From contig JACBOA010000007.1 in NCBI GenBank assembly GCA_013403005.1, positions 186,001 to 250,000 on the forward strand: 64,000 bases of DNA. The letters run 5' to 3'. Below are positions 32,712-41,030 of this stretch, piece by piece. The notes under the pieces are model-generated. The model was not told where the DNA came from. It made no database searches and worked only from the letters and a program-made list of their open reading frames with translations. This stretch comes from Methanobacteriaceae archaeon (lineage in GTDB: Archaea > Methanobacteriota > Methanobacteria > Methanobacteriales > Methanobacteriaceae). Both the position numbers and the translations under genes were made by a program. Each line of letters begins with the position of its first letter. Positions within the stretch are counted from its first letter, which is position 1.

Positions 32712-33350
32712 ATGACTGTTAAGAATAAGAAGAAACTTAGGGAAGAAATATGGAGTATTCTAGATGAGGATAATCTTATCAGATCTTCCCAATCATGCGT
32801 AGGGAAAATTCCTAACTTTAAGGAGGCTCCTCTTGCAGCTATCCGACTTACAAATACACTTGACTGGCAATATTCACAAACAGTGTTCACCAGTCCGGAT
32901 TCTGCTTTAAAGGAAGTACGTGAATATGCCCTTCGCTATGGTAAAAATCTGATAATGGCCACTCCCAAAATTAAGGAAGGATACCTTCTCATCAATCCCA
33001 AAAAAGTTAGGGGTCATGAAAAAATAGCATCTACCATTAAGGGCGCCTTTAGATTTGGTGAGAAAATAACTAGTTTCCCCCAGATAGACTTGGTGGTGGA
33101 GGGTTCTCTGGGTGTTGATCTAATTGGAAACCGTTTGGGTAAAGGTGGAGGGTATGCTGATCGTGAAATTTCTCATTTATTTAATGAAGGGGTTATAAAT
33201 GAAAATACAACCCTGTGCACGCTAGTTCATTCCCTGCAAATTAAAGAAAAAATTCCAGTCGAGGATCATGATGAAAAAATTAACCTGATTGTAACACCGG
33301 AAATGGTGATAAGAACAGATTCTATAACAATAAAAAATTATTTGAAATAA
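32712..33350 (+). CDS. 5-formyltetrahydrofolate cyclo-ligase family protein
   Basis: The product has 212 residues. The C-terminal part has IDLVVEGSLGVDLIGNRLGK, then GGGYADREISHLFN, the family's G-R-x-G-x-GGGY-x-D-R-E signature for ATP and substrate. TTLCTLVHSLQI and a final strand follow. Methanogens use methanopterin rather than folate, so the substrate may differ from classical 5-formyl-THF (inference). It is divergent to the HMG-CoA synthase operon and converges on the gene ending at 33389. Confidence 0.85.
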   Translation: MTVKNKKKLREEIWSILDEDNLIRSSQSCVGKIPNFKEAPLAAIRLTNTLDWQYSQTVFTSPDSALKEVREYALRYGKNLIMATPKIKEGYLLINPKKVRGHEKIASTIKGAFRFGEKITSFPQIDLVVEGSLGVDLIGNRLGKGGGYADREISHLFNEGVINENTTLCTLVHSLQIKEKIPVEDHDEKINLIVTPEMVIRTDSITIKNYLK

Positions 33351-33388
33351 CATTTAATTTGAACTAACATTTATATTAGCTTAATTTA

Positions 33389-33772
33389 TTAAAATATATC
33401 CAACAGCATTTCCAAATCCAGCTTACCCACATCCTCCAAGGTTTTCATATCATACTTTTTATAGAGGGCATTCCAATCCTGTTGAAGCATAAACTCCTGA
33501 AAACCCACTGGAGTCATTGACGCACTGCCAGATTTCATATCCTCCAGTTCTATTATACAACTTTTTAAAAGTTCTTCAGAGTCATCTAATTCCATGAGTT
33601 TTTTCAAAAAACCCTTATCATCCTTAATGGGTTCATTAACTTCTATTCCCTTGTAGTAAAATTTTTTGAAGGTTTTATTCTGAGACAAAAACCTGTAAAC
33701 AAGTATTAATTTCTCCTGAAGTTCTTCTAATTCATGGGGGGTCAAATCCAAACAAACCACCTTCTTTTTCAA
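33389..33772 (-). CDS. conserved hypothetical helical protein
   Basis: The product has 127 residues, soluble and mostly helical. It starts KKKVVCLDLTPHELEELQEK and ends TLEDVGKLDLEMLLDIF. No family was recognised. Lysine and aspartate are abundant and there is no membrane segment or cysteine motif. Its upstream region contains a perfect 10-bp hairpin 20 bases before the start codon, which may control it. Its downstream neighbour converges. Confidence 0.5.
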   Translation of the reverse strand: MKKKVVCLDLTPHELEELQEKLILVYRFLSQNKTFKKFYYKGIEVNEPIKDDKGFLKKLMELDDSEELLKSCIIELEDMKSGSASMTPVGFQEFMLQQDWNALYKKYDMKTLEDVGKLDLEMLLDIF

Positions 33773-34144
33773 ATATATATTTCAAATTTTATTATAATTA
33801 TCTGGATAATTATAAGAGGGTAATATATTCTTCTCATTGTGACATAGTACCGGGATATATAATATTCCTAATATTCCAGATAATTTCTAGTTCAATTAGA
33901 CTCTAACATAGGAAATGGGGGACTGAAAACAATAAAAAAGCTTCAGAAAATCCAGAAAAGGGAAGAGGTCGTTCTAATAACTCTTCGAAACTTTTATAAT
34001 CTCATGATGTACTAAATGAATTTAAATATGTGTAACGAGAGTGTATATCAAAAGAATTTTTAAAATTTATCGTGAATTGGAAAATTTTTTAAATTTTTAA
34101 ATAATATTTGAAAGTAAATATAAAAAAATTACCCTTTTAATGGT
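33773..34144. other. AT-rich intergenic region with a perfect hairpin
   Basis: These 372 bases hold no gene. The left end contains the strong inverted repeat at 33792-33815. The remainder is AT-rich and includes T-rich runs just beyond the end of the ferritin-like gene. No ribosome site or coding frame of note was found. Confidence 0.4.
33792..33815. promoter_or_regulatory. perfect 10-bp inverted repeat before the gene at 33389
   Basis: TTATAATTAT (33792-33801) and ATAATTATAA (33806-33815) are perfect inverted copies around CTGG. The element lies 20 bases before the minus-strand ATG at 33772, where a promoter, operator or leader RNA hairpin would be expected. The AT-rich arms overlap any TATA box. 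Confidence 0.5.
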
Positions 34145-34558
34145 TTAATCCTGTTTTAAATTATCCAAACGGTCACGGAACTCTTTACGGTGTCGTCTTT
34201 CTTCATCTCTGATATGTTTAAGAACTCCCACCACTTCTTCATCGTCAATAACTTCAATCTGGTGGGTGTATCTATCAATACCTTCAGATTCCATCTCTAT
34301 CTGCCTTTGAAGCATTTCTTGCAGGTTATCTCCACCATAATCCAGTTCTTTGTGATTCATGATTGGTTTTCCCCCTCTTTTGGTTATCAGATCGGCTAAC
34401 CACCACATATGTCTCATTTCATCAACTGATATGGCTTCTGTAACTCTGCTGGGGTCGCATTCGTCCATCATGAATGAATTAAACACATAGGTCATGGTTG
34501 TTTCCAGTTCCGCAACGAAATCCTCATTTAACATGGCAATTATATCTTTCTTGTCCAA
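34145..34558 (-). CDS. ferritin-like di-iron protein
   Basis: The product has 137 residues and is a single four-helix bundle. The likely di-iron ligands are E17 in FVAELETTMTYVFNSF, E47-x2-H50 in VDEMRHMWW, a Glu near 88-90, and E120-x2-H123 in DEERRHRKEF. This fits the ferritin/rubrerythrin superfamily used for iron handling or peroxide removal in anaerobes. No rubredoxin domain is attached. The start has a ggaggta ribosome site. It is a single gene between AT-rich gaps. Confidence 0.85.
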   Translation of the reverse strand: MDKKDIIAMLNEDFVAELETTMTYVFNSFMMDECDPSRVTEAISVDEMRHMWWLADLITKRGGKPIMNHKELDYGGDNLQEMLQRQIEMESEGIDRYTHQIEVIDDEEVVGVLKHIRDEERRHRKEFRDRLDNLKQD

Positions 34559-34581
34559 ATAAATACCTCCTGTTATTTATA

Positions 34582-34605
34582 TTTATCAATTACTTTATCA
34601 ATTAC
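34582..34605. repeat. 12-bp exact tandem direct repeat upstream of the ferritin-like gene
   Basis: TTTATCAATTAC occurs twice without a gap (34582-34593, 34594-34605), about 25 bases upstream of the minus-strand start at 34558. It overlaps the likely promoter. Confidence 0.75.
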
Positions 34606-34688
34606 ACAGTTCTAAACATTAAATTCTATAAACCATACAATGCTGATTAGATACTATATTAAATTCCATTTAATTTGTTGTCCCCCTA

Positions 34689-35114
34689 TTAGTCCTGTTC
34701 AACAACGGAATTTAATAAATCATCAATTTTTTCCCTTTTTCGGTAAGCCATGCCCTGAAATACACTAACCAGGTCCCGAACCTCATCATAAATTTCTACA
34801 GTGTAGCTGGCAATTCTACCTCCGCTGGATAATTCACGGGCCTCTGCAGTTAAAACTCCACTTTTAACAGCTTTCAAATAGGATATATTGGCGTTAATGG
34901 CCACAGTAACGGTGCCGTGTGAATTAGCAGCAAGGGCAAAAGTAAAATCTGCTAATGTGAATAGAGCACCTCCATGCACAGTTCCAACACCGTTAAGGTG
35001 CATATCAGACACTTCCATCCTAGTAGTGGCTTTTCCAGGGGAGATGTCAACCACTTCAATACCGCTTACCGCAGCAAAACGGTCATTTTCAAAGAATTCC
35101 AGGATTTTATCCAT
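34689..35114 (-). CDS. PaaI-type hotdog thioesterase
   Basis: The product has 141 residues with the hotdog fold. MHLNGVGTVHGGALFTLADF carries the N-x-x-G-x-x-HGG motif with the catalytic region, followed by ISYLKAVKSGVLTAEAREL. This family hydrolyses acyl-CoA or aryl-CoA thioesters. The substrate is unknown. It has no signal peptide and lies between the ferritin-like gene and a 311-base gap ahead of the surface-protein gene. Confidence 0.9.
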   Translation of the reverse strand: MDKILEFFENDRFAAVSGIEVVDISPGKATTRMEVSDMHLNGVGTVHGGALFTLADFTFALAANSHGTVTVAINANISYLKAVKSGVLTAEARELSSGGRIASYTVEIYDEVRDLVSVFQGMAYRKREKIDDLLNSVVEQD

Positions 35115-35425
35115 TTAAAAAACCTATCTAATCTTTTTATAATATTCCATCAGTCTTCTATAACCTCTAGGTGTACATTCTGCAATTACTGATTAATAAA
35201 ATAATTGTCATTTATAGTAGAACATTGAAAGTATAAAACTCTAAAATGGGATTCGACATCATCACTCCTTTGTGAAGAGATTGGTGATAATGTTTATAGT
35301 CCGATAATAGTCTATATGATAATAGTCTTTAGTAGCTGTCGTTGTTTTTAAATAAATTGTTTTTGGTGGAAAATAATGAAAATAGGGGTAAAAAAATAAA
35401 ATTCCCCGCGGGTTAAGAGATTTGC
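35115..35425. other. intergenic region, no gene seen
   Basis: These 311 bases lie between the start of the thioesterase gene and the end of the surface-protein gene. GATAATAGTCT occurs twice, at 35303-35313 and 35318-35328. A few bases before the end of the DUF11 gene there is a GC-rich patch (ccccgcggg, about 35403-35411) in an AT-rich surrounding that could be part of a terminator hairpin. Confidence 0.35.
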
Positions 35426-38400
35426 TTATTTTCTTTTTGCACTAAACACACCAGATAGTAGCATTAACAGGGCTAATAAAAGAGCCCCTAATGGTGCACC
35501 TGTCTTTTGCATGGGCACAGTTTTCCCATTAACTGGAATGGCTTGCACATCAAGTGTGGCCGTGGCATTCTGGTTGTCTAAGATTGGATCGTAAGTGTCG
35601 GAATAAACGTGTGCATGGTTTTCTAACGGTCCAACCTTTTCTACTCCAACAGTTATTACCAGTTGGGCAACTGCACCTCTTGGCAGGTTTCCTATGGTCC
35701 ATATGCCTGTATTAGGATCGTATGATCCATAGTTGGCACTGGAGCTGATGTATACAGCACCTTCCGGCAGTTTATCTGTGACATAGACATTGGTAGCAGT
35801 ATCCGGCCCTTTGTTCTGCACGATTAGGGTGAAGTAGATTAGTTCATGGATGTAAGGACGAGGATTACTGACTGTTTTAGTAATTTCCAGATCTGCTGCT
35901 GGTGGTACGTTTATCGTTGCATTGACTTCATTTGCCCAGTTGGTCATTTCCCCAGTTGCATTTACCAGTGCGGTGATGTTTAGAGTTGCGGTGGTGCCGT
36001 TTAATAACGTTCCCACATCCCATAATCCGGTCATCGAGTCATATATTCCTTTGGAGGACCAGTATGAAACGAATACCAGTCCGTTTGGTAATTCATCTAT
36101 AACTTGCACGTCTGAGGCATCGTTTGGTCCGTCGTTATGTACTGTTACCGTGAATATAATCGTACTTCCATAGTTTGGTGTGGAGTTGTTCACTGTTTTG
36201 GTAATTGTGATATGGGCATGAGGTGGTATGTCCAATTGTGCACTAGCGTTACCAAATGGTGGTCCCTTGGGGTATTCTGGGTTATAAGTGTTTTGTGTAG
36301 TTTGATTTACAGTGTTGTTGAGTGTGGTGTTAGCTACTGTAATCTGTCCAGGTATTGATATCCAAAATGTTTGGCCTACATTAACCGTTGTACTTACAAA
36401 TCCAGGCCATATTGCAGGTATATTATTCCAGATTCCAGAATCAAATTTATATTGCCAGTAACTGTCTGGTGTGAATCCTGCTGGTAGAATATCACTTAGA
36501 GTAATTGTAGCATTACTCGGACCGATATTGGTAGCACTGAATACTATCCAAACATTATCTAGGTACTGGGCTGTGGTTATAGGTGTTCCGTCCTGGGTTG
36601 CCCTCCACTCTTTATTAAGTTTAAATATAGATGCGTCTGGCACATTGATGGTTTCGTTATCTTTGCTCCATTCCTCTTTGTCAAAGGTGGTTTGGTTACT
36701 CACAAAAGCCCAGTTGGTTATTTTTCCTATTCCAGTCACGTTGGCTGTTATGTTCAGGAATACACTCGTGCCATTTAATATTGTTCCTATATTCCATATT
36801 CCAGTATTCGGGTTATATGTTGTTCCTGGTGTAAATACTGATGAAAAGTAGGTTAATCCAGCTGGTAGAATATCTGTTACTTCCACACCCTGGGCATCGT
36901 TGGGTCCAGTGTTAAATGCTGTGATGGTAAATGTTACTAAACTCCAATAATTCGGTGTTGGATTATCAACTGTTTTGTCTAGCACTACATGTGCAGCTTC
37001 GCTTACAGTTATGGTGACGGTTGCATTGTTATCAGGGTGTGGATCGAAGGTTGTTGTGGTTACATTAACGAAATTGGTTATCAATCCAGTGGCATTTACT
37101 ATTGCAGTTATATTTATGGTTGCATTTTGATTATTTCCAATGGTTCCTAAGTTCCAGGTGTATATGTTTCCCACGACTGAGGATGGTACTGGTGTGGAGG
37201 ACACGAAAATCAGGCCAGTTGGCCATACATCTGTGACCACAACATTTTCAGCATCATCCGGTCCTGCATTGCACACACCAATGGTGAAGTGAATGGTATC
37301 ACCAAAATCTGGTGTTGAACTGTCTACTTTTTTGCAGATTGAGAGATCTGCTGTGGGTACATAAGGGTTTTCTACAAAAATTGTTATTGAATCATGGTTG
37401 TTTAGGGGATTGGGGTCGAATTCAGTTCCGTTGACCCTGACTATGTTGGTTGTATTTCCTATGAAAGTGTTACTTATGGTGGCGTTGAATTCAAGGGTCA
37501 CTGTTTGACCAGAAGTTAAAGTTCCAATGTTCCATATTCCGGTGAGATGATCCCAAGTTCCCTGACTGGGATTGGCAGCACCAAATGATGCTATTCCATT
37601 TGGTATAGGGTCGTATGCCTTCACGTCATTTGCGGTGTTGGGTCCGAGGTTTGTAACTGTTAGGGTGAAGGTTACGTTTTGTCCAGAGGTCAGGTCATGT
37701 GTTTGATTTGCTGTTTTTGATATGGCCAGGTCTGCGGCCGGGATTAAATTGCTGATAAATGTTGCATTTTTACATAAGGTTCCATTAACATATGCATTCA
37801 CTGTGTTAGTGAGAGTTGCTGGGGGTGTTGCGGCGGTATCTACTACTCCTCTAACCCAGAAATTTACAATCTGACCAACAGAATAGCTTCCAAGAACTAC
37901 ATTCTGCCCTGAAGTGTAAGGACTCCAGTTAATATAATCCAGGGAGTATTGTGCATTTTGAACTTCAGTTGGTAGAACATCAGAAAAGCTCACAATCCAG
38001 GCAGTGTGGGGGCCATTGTTTCGTATGCTCATTTCATAAGTCAATAAACTTCCAGGCCAAACAGGCTCAGGGTTCCCTTCTTTGGTCACATTAAGGCATG
38101 CTGGGAAGTCTACTTGGGGTATGGGTAAGGTTAAGTTTCCTTTAATGTTATTGGGGTCTGTGTAAGTGATGTTTGCTACTACGTTGGTGGGAATGTTGAA
38201 TCCATTAATGGTGGACATTAATTGGTAACTCACGTTCCATGTTTGCCCATGTCCCAGAGTTGGGATAAACCAGGTTAATGTTCTGCTACCATCCGGGTTT
38301 AAAACATTGGTGGTTGGAGTTATAGTAGCACCCATATAGGTCATATAGTTCGGTATAACATCGGTAACTGTGATATCTTTGGCTTTAGTGGTTATACTTT

Positions 38401-39121
38401 GGAATATCTGGTTATAGACACTTTCAATGACAGAAGCGTTGTTGGCAAAATAATATTGCGGCACGCCATTGATAACTGATGCCATCTGGGTTAATACAAC
38501 AGGATCAACATCCGGTCCCAAACCTATGGTGTAGACATTGTATCCCATACTTTTAGCCAGGTTAGCAAAGTATATGGCCCTCTGGTTAGGAGTGTGTGTA
38601 GCATTACCTCCTGCATTAAAGATTCCGTCTGTTAGTAAGATTATATTTCTTTGGTTAGCGGGAAGTGAGGATAAACTGAGTATATTGATGGATGTTTCCA
38701 TTGCCAGAGCACCGTTAGTGGTTCCTCCAGGAGTGTTCTGGTTCACCACATTAATGGCTTGGTTGAAGTTACTGGTTAAACCTTGCTGCTGTTTTATTAT
38801 GTTAGCCCAATTAACCACACCAACTTTATCGGTGGTGTTGTTCATTTTATTTATGAAACTGATGGCTCCAGTTTTTCTAAGACCGGTGGGGTCACTGGTA
38901 GTCATACTTCCAGAAGCATCTATAGCAAAAACCACGTCAGCAGGAAGTCGGGTTGAACTACTCGATCCATTCACTTCTATATAAACCGTGGCCGTATCAA
39001 TATCAGTTACTTGTGCGGTTTTATTTGCTTCTATAGCCTGTTCCTGAGCACACACAGAACCGGCCATAAAAAGTATCATAAAAACCGTTAAAAAACTTAT
39101 TAAAATCAATTTTCTTGGCAC
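35426..39121 (-). CDS. large surface protein: signal peptide, VWA domain, seven DUF11 repeats, C-terminal membrane anchor
   Basis: The product has 1231 residues. Residues 1-25 form a signal peptide (LILISFLTVFMILFMAGSVC). The VWA domain (about 60-245) has the metal-ion site DASGS at 68-72, and later GGTTNG and LLTDG. Seven DUF11-type beta-sandwich repeats follow, each starting near A-(D/H)-x-x-(I/L)-x-K and carrying (N/K)xGPxx(A/S). Many Asn-x-Ser/Thr sites suggest N-glycosylation. The end reads VPMQKTGAPLGALLLALLML then a basic tail, i.e. a short motif, one helix and KRK, much like a sortase-type cell-wall signal. The start is GTG after gaggtgg. The likely role is adhesion or an envelope structure. 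Confidence 0.92.
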   Translation of the reverse strand: MPRKLILISFLTVFMILFMAGSVCAQEQAIEANKTAQVTDIDTATVYIEVNGSSSSTRLPADVVFAIDASGSMTTSDPTGLRKTGAISFINKMNNTTDKVGVVNWANIIKQQQGLTSNFNQAINVVNQNTPGGTTNGALAMETSINILSLSSLPANQRNIILLTDGIFNAGGNATHTPNQRAIYFANLAKSMGYNVYTIGLGPDVDPVVLTQMASVINGVPQYYFANNASVIESVYNQIFQSITTKAKDITVTDVIPNYMTYMGATITPTTNVLNPDGSRTLTWFIPTLGHGQTWNVSYQLMSTINGFNIPTNVVANITYTDPNNIKGNLTLPIPQVDFPACLNVTKEGNPEPVWPGSLLTYEMSIRNNGPHTAWIVSFSDVLPTEVQNAQYSLDYINWSPYTSGQNVVLGSYSVGQIVNFWVRGVVDTAATPPATLTNTVNAYVNGTLCKNATFISNLIPAADLAISKTANQTHDLTSGQNVTFTLTVTNLGPNTANDVKAYDPIPNGIASFGAANPSQGTWDHLTGIWNIGTLTSGQTVTLEFNATISNTFIGNTTNIVRVNGTEFDPNPLNNHDSITIFVENPYVPTADLSICKKVDSSTPDFGDTIHFTIGVCNAGPDDAENVVVTDVWPTGLIFVSSTPVPSSVVGNIYTWNLGTIGNNQNATINITAIVNATGLITNFVNVTTTTFDPHPDNNATVTITVSEAAHVVLDKTVDNPTPNYWSLVTFTITAFNTGPNDAQGVEVTDILPAGLTYFSSVFTPGTTYNPNTGIWNIGTILNGTSVFLNITANVTGIGKITNWAFVSNQTTFDKEEWSKDNETINVPDASIFKLNKEWRATQDGTPITTAQYLDNVWIVFSATNIGPSNATITLSDILPAGFTPDSYWQYKFDSGIWNNIPAIWPGFVSTTVNVGQTFWISIPGQITVANTTLNNTVNQTTQNTYNPEYPKGPPFGNASAQLDIPPHAHITITKTVNNSTPNYGSTIIFTVTVHNDGPNDASDVQVIDELPNGLVFVSYWSSKGIYDSMTGLWDVGTLLNGTTATLNITALVNATGEMTNWANEVNATINVPPAADLEITKTVSNPRPYIHELIYFTLIVQNKGPDTATNVYVTDKLPEGAVYISSSANYGSYDPNTGIWTIGNLPRGAVAQLVITVGVEKVGPLENHAHVYSDTYDPILDNQNATATLDVQAIPVNGKTVPMQKTGAPLGALLLALLMLLSGVFSAKRK

Positions 39122-39448
39122 TTTTCCACCTCTTTTATGAGTGATTAAGTTAAGAAGAAGAATTGAATCAATGAAGTCGAGTATTTCCCTAAATAAAAAA
39201 TTGTTTTATTAGAAATCGTGATATTTGCCTTTTTTTCTTCTTTTAGGAAACAATTAACTAATTATATGTTCATTTATTAATATAAAGATTATTGTGATCA
39301 ATCAACAATTTATTCTCTTATTTTTTTGTAAATCTGATCATATCATTGAACTTTAATGGGAGATAATAGATATGATAAAAATCTATATTTAGACGTTTAA
39401 TTGAGTAAATAAAACTTTATACCAGATTGCAATTCCAGATCCTAAGAT
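39122..39448. other. divergent intergenic region before the surface protein and Nmad3 genes
   Basis: These 327 AT-rich bases contain no gene. They must hold promoters for both the minus-strand surface protein and the plus-strand Nmad3 gene. A ribosome site gaggtgg stands directly at the left edge for the GTG start at 39121. Confidence 0.4.
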
Positions 39449-39466
39449 GTGATAAGAGTGAAGGCC

Positions 39467-40213
39467 ATGTTACTAAGGGTGGGTATTGATAAATCCAGCG
39501 ATGGAGTCCTGGCACCAATATTTCCTGATGGAAGTTTTGAATACATCCCTTTATCTGAAAAAGACAATAAATCAATGGAAAACCGCACATTCCACGACAT
39601 AATGGGTCGTAATGGTAAGTTGCTTTCAGTTTACCTCCCACCAAAAATCGCAAATCGTAGGGTGCACTTTGACCCCGAGTTTGAGACATTCACTTATGGT
39701 GATGAGGGGAGAAAAGCCACCTATCTATTGAAACTAAAACCAAGGGACATTCTTGTATTTTACGCAGGTTTGTCACCTCATAAGGGGGATGATTACTTTA
39801 AAGGGGACAAATACCAAGAAGCACTTTACATAATAGGCTACTTCACTGTTTTGCAAATCATGGACTTGAAAGATAAACCTGAAAAAACCTTTAACACCCT
39901 AAGCGAAACCTATATTCATAAAACATATATCCATAGTTTACGCAAAAAATTTCCCCTTAATTCACACCTTAAGCGTGGGCATAATCAGGACATGGTCCTG
40001 ATAGTGGGAGACCCTGATAGAAGTAAAATACTTGAAAAAGCTATTTTAATCAGTGAAAAGAAGTTTAATAAGATTGGAAGAACATACCATGCAGTCTCCC
40101 CTAAAATGGAAAAATTACTTGGAATTAAAGGTTCTATTCAGCGCAGTATCCCGCCTCGTTATATTTTTGATGAGAAGAAACTTGAAAATCTTAGAAAATT
40201 ATTGAATTTATAA
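39467..40213 (+). CDS. Nmad3-domain protein (nucleotide-modification associated)
   Basis: The product has 248 residues from ATG 39467; GTG codons at 39449 and 39458 are alternative starts, the latter with a possible GTGAT ribosome site. LLRVGIDKSSDGVLAPIFPD then SFEYIPLSEKD is the opening of the Nmad3 family, which comparative genomics links to DNA base modification and phage or restriction systems. ATYLLKLKPRDILVFYAGLS follows, and VLIVGDPDRSKIL lies in the C-terminal half. No methyltransferase, glycosylase or restriction gene is adjacent. The biochemical activity is unknown. Confidence 0.7.
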   Translation: MLLRVGIDKSSDGVLAPIFPDGSFEYIPLSEKDNKSMENRTFHDIMGRNGKLLSVYLPPKIANRRVHFDPEFETFTYGDEGRKATYLLKLKPRDILVFYAGLSPHKGDDYFKGDKYQEALYIIGYFTVLQIMDLKDKPEKTFNTLSETYIHKTYIHSLRKKFPLNSHLKRGHNQDMVLIVGDPDRSKILEKAILISEKKFNKIGRTYHAVSPKMEKLLGIKGSIQRSIPPRYIFDEKKLENLRKLLNL

Positions 40214-40300
40214 ATTGATTTTATGATATAAACGATTTAAGAACCTTAAGTAGGTGTTTTTAAAGTTTTTGGGGTTTTTAAGATATATTTGAGGGCTTGT

Positions 40301-40786
40301 TTAAAAACGGCAACTTTTCTGTCCAGTTTTTTCCAGGTACTGTTGATGGTACTCTTCAGCTCTCCAAAATTTAGTGGATGGGAGGATTTCTGTTACAATC
40401 TTTCGAGGGTAACGTTTGGATTCTTCAAGTCTTTTTTTACTTTCCCGAGCTAATTTTTCCTGCTCAGAGTCGTGGAAAAAAATAACAGACCTGTACTGGG
40501 CTCCAATATCAGGTCCCTGCCTGTTTAAGGTAGTGGGGTCATGAATATTCCAGAAAAGATCCAATAGCTCAGAGTAAGAAATGATTTCAGGGTCATATGT
40601 CACTTCCACCACTTCCGCATGACCGGTAACTCCGGAACAAACATCCTGATAGGAAGGATGGTCAAAATTGCCTCCAGAATACCCTACTTGAGTATGAGTG
40701 ACTCCTTCCAGTTTCCTGAAGGCATCTTCAACTCCCCAGAAACATCCAGCACCAAAAGTAGCTTTTTTTAATTTTTTTTCACTCAT
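40301..40786 (-). CDS. msrA: peptide methionine sulfoxide reductase A
   Basis: The product has 161 residues. The active-site motif is FGAGCFWGVEDAF with nucleophile Cys15, followed by VTHTQVGYSGG, EVVEVTYDP and HDPTTLNRQGPDIGAQYRSV. Near the C-terminus the pair in KTGQKSCRF supplies a resolving cysteine. It repairs methionine S-sulfoxide in proteins. It shares the window with a sulfite-oxidase-fold protein (55366), which could be a second route of protein repair. Its neighbours are unrelated. Confidence 0.97.
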   Translation of the reverse strand: MSEKKLKKATFGAGCFWGVEDAFRKLEGVTHTQVGYSGGNFDHPSYQDVCSGVTGHAEVVEVTYDPEIISYSELLDLFWNIHDPTTLNRQGPDIGAQYRSVIFFHDSEQEKLARESKKRLEESKRYPRKIVTEILPSTKFWRAEEYHQQYLEKTGQKSCRF

Positions 40787-41030
40787 CTAAAGACCTCTTG
40801 TTTTCATGGTTAAAAATTTTTAGGTTTTAAGGGTTCAAAATGAATGGTCTTTAAGTAGATAGTTTCTTTAAAATTCTTCTTTACATTTTATAAATCTTTA
40901 ATCCATTTTTTTATAATTTTTTTAAACCATTTTTTGTATGTTTTATAAGTTATATCACTTGAGGCAAATAAATTTCTGCAAATATTATTATGTTTTTATG
41001 GAGAAATAATTTTTATGAGGTATCTTTTTC

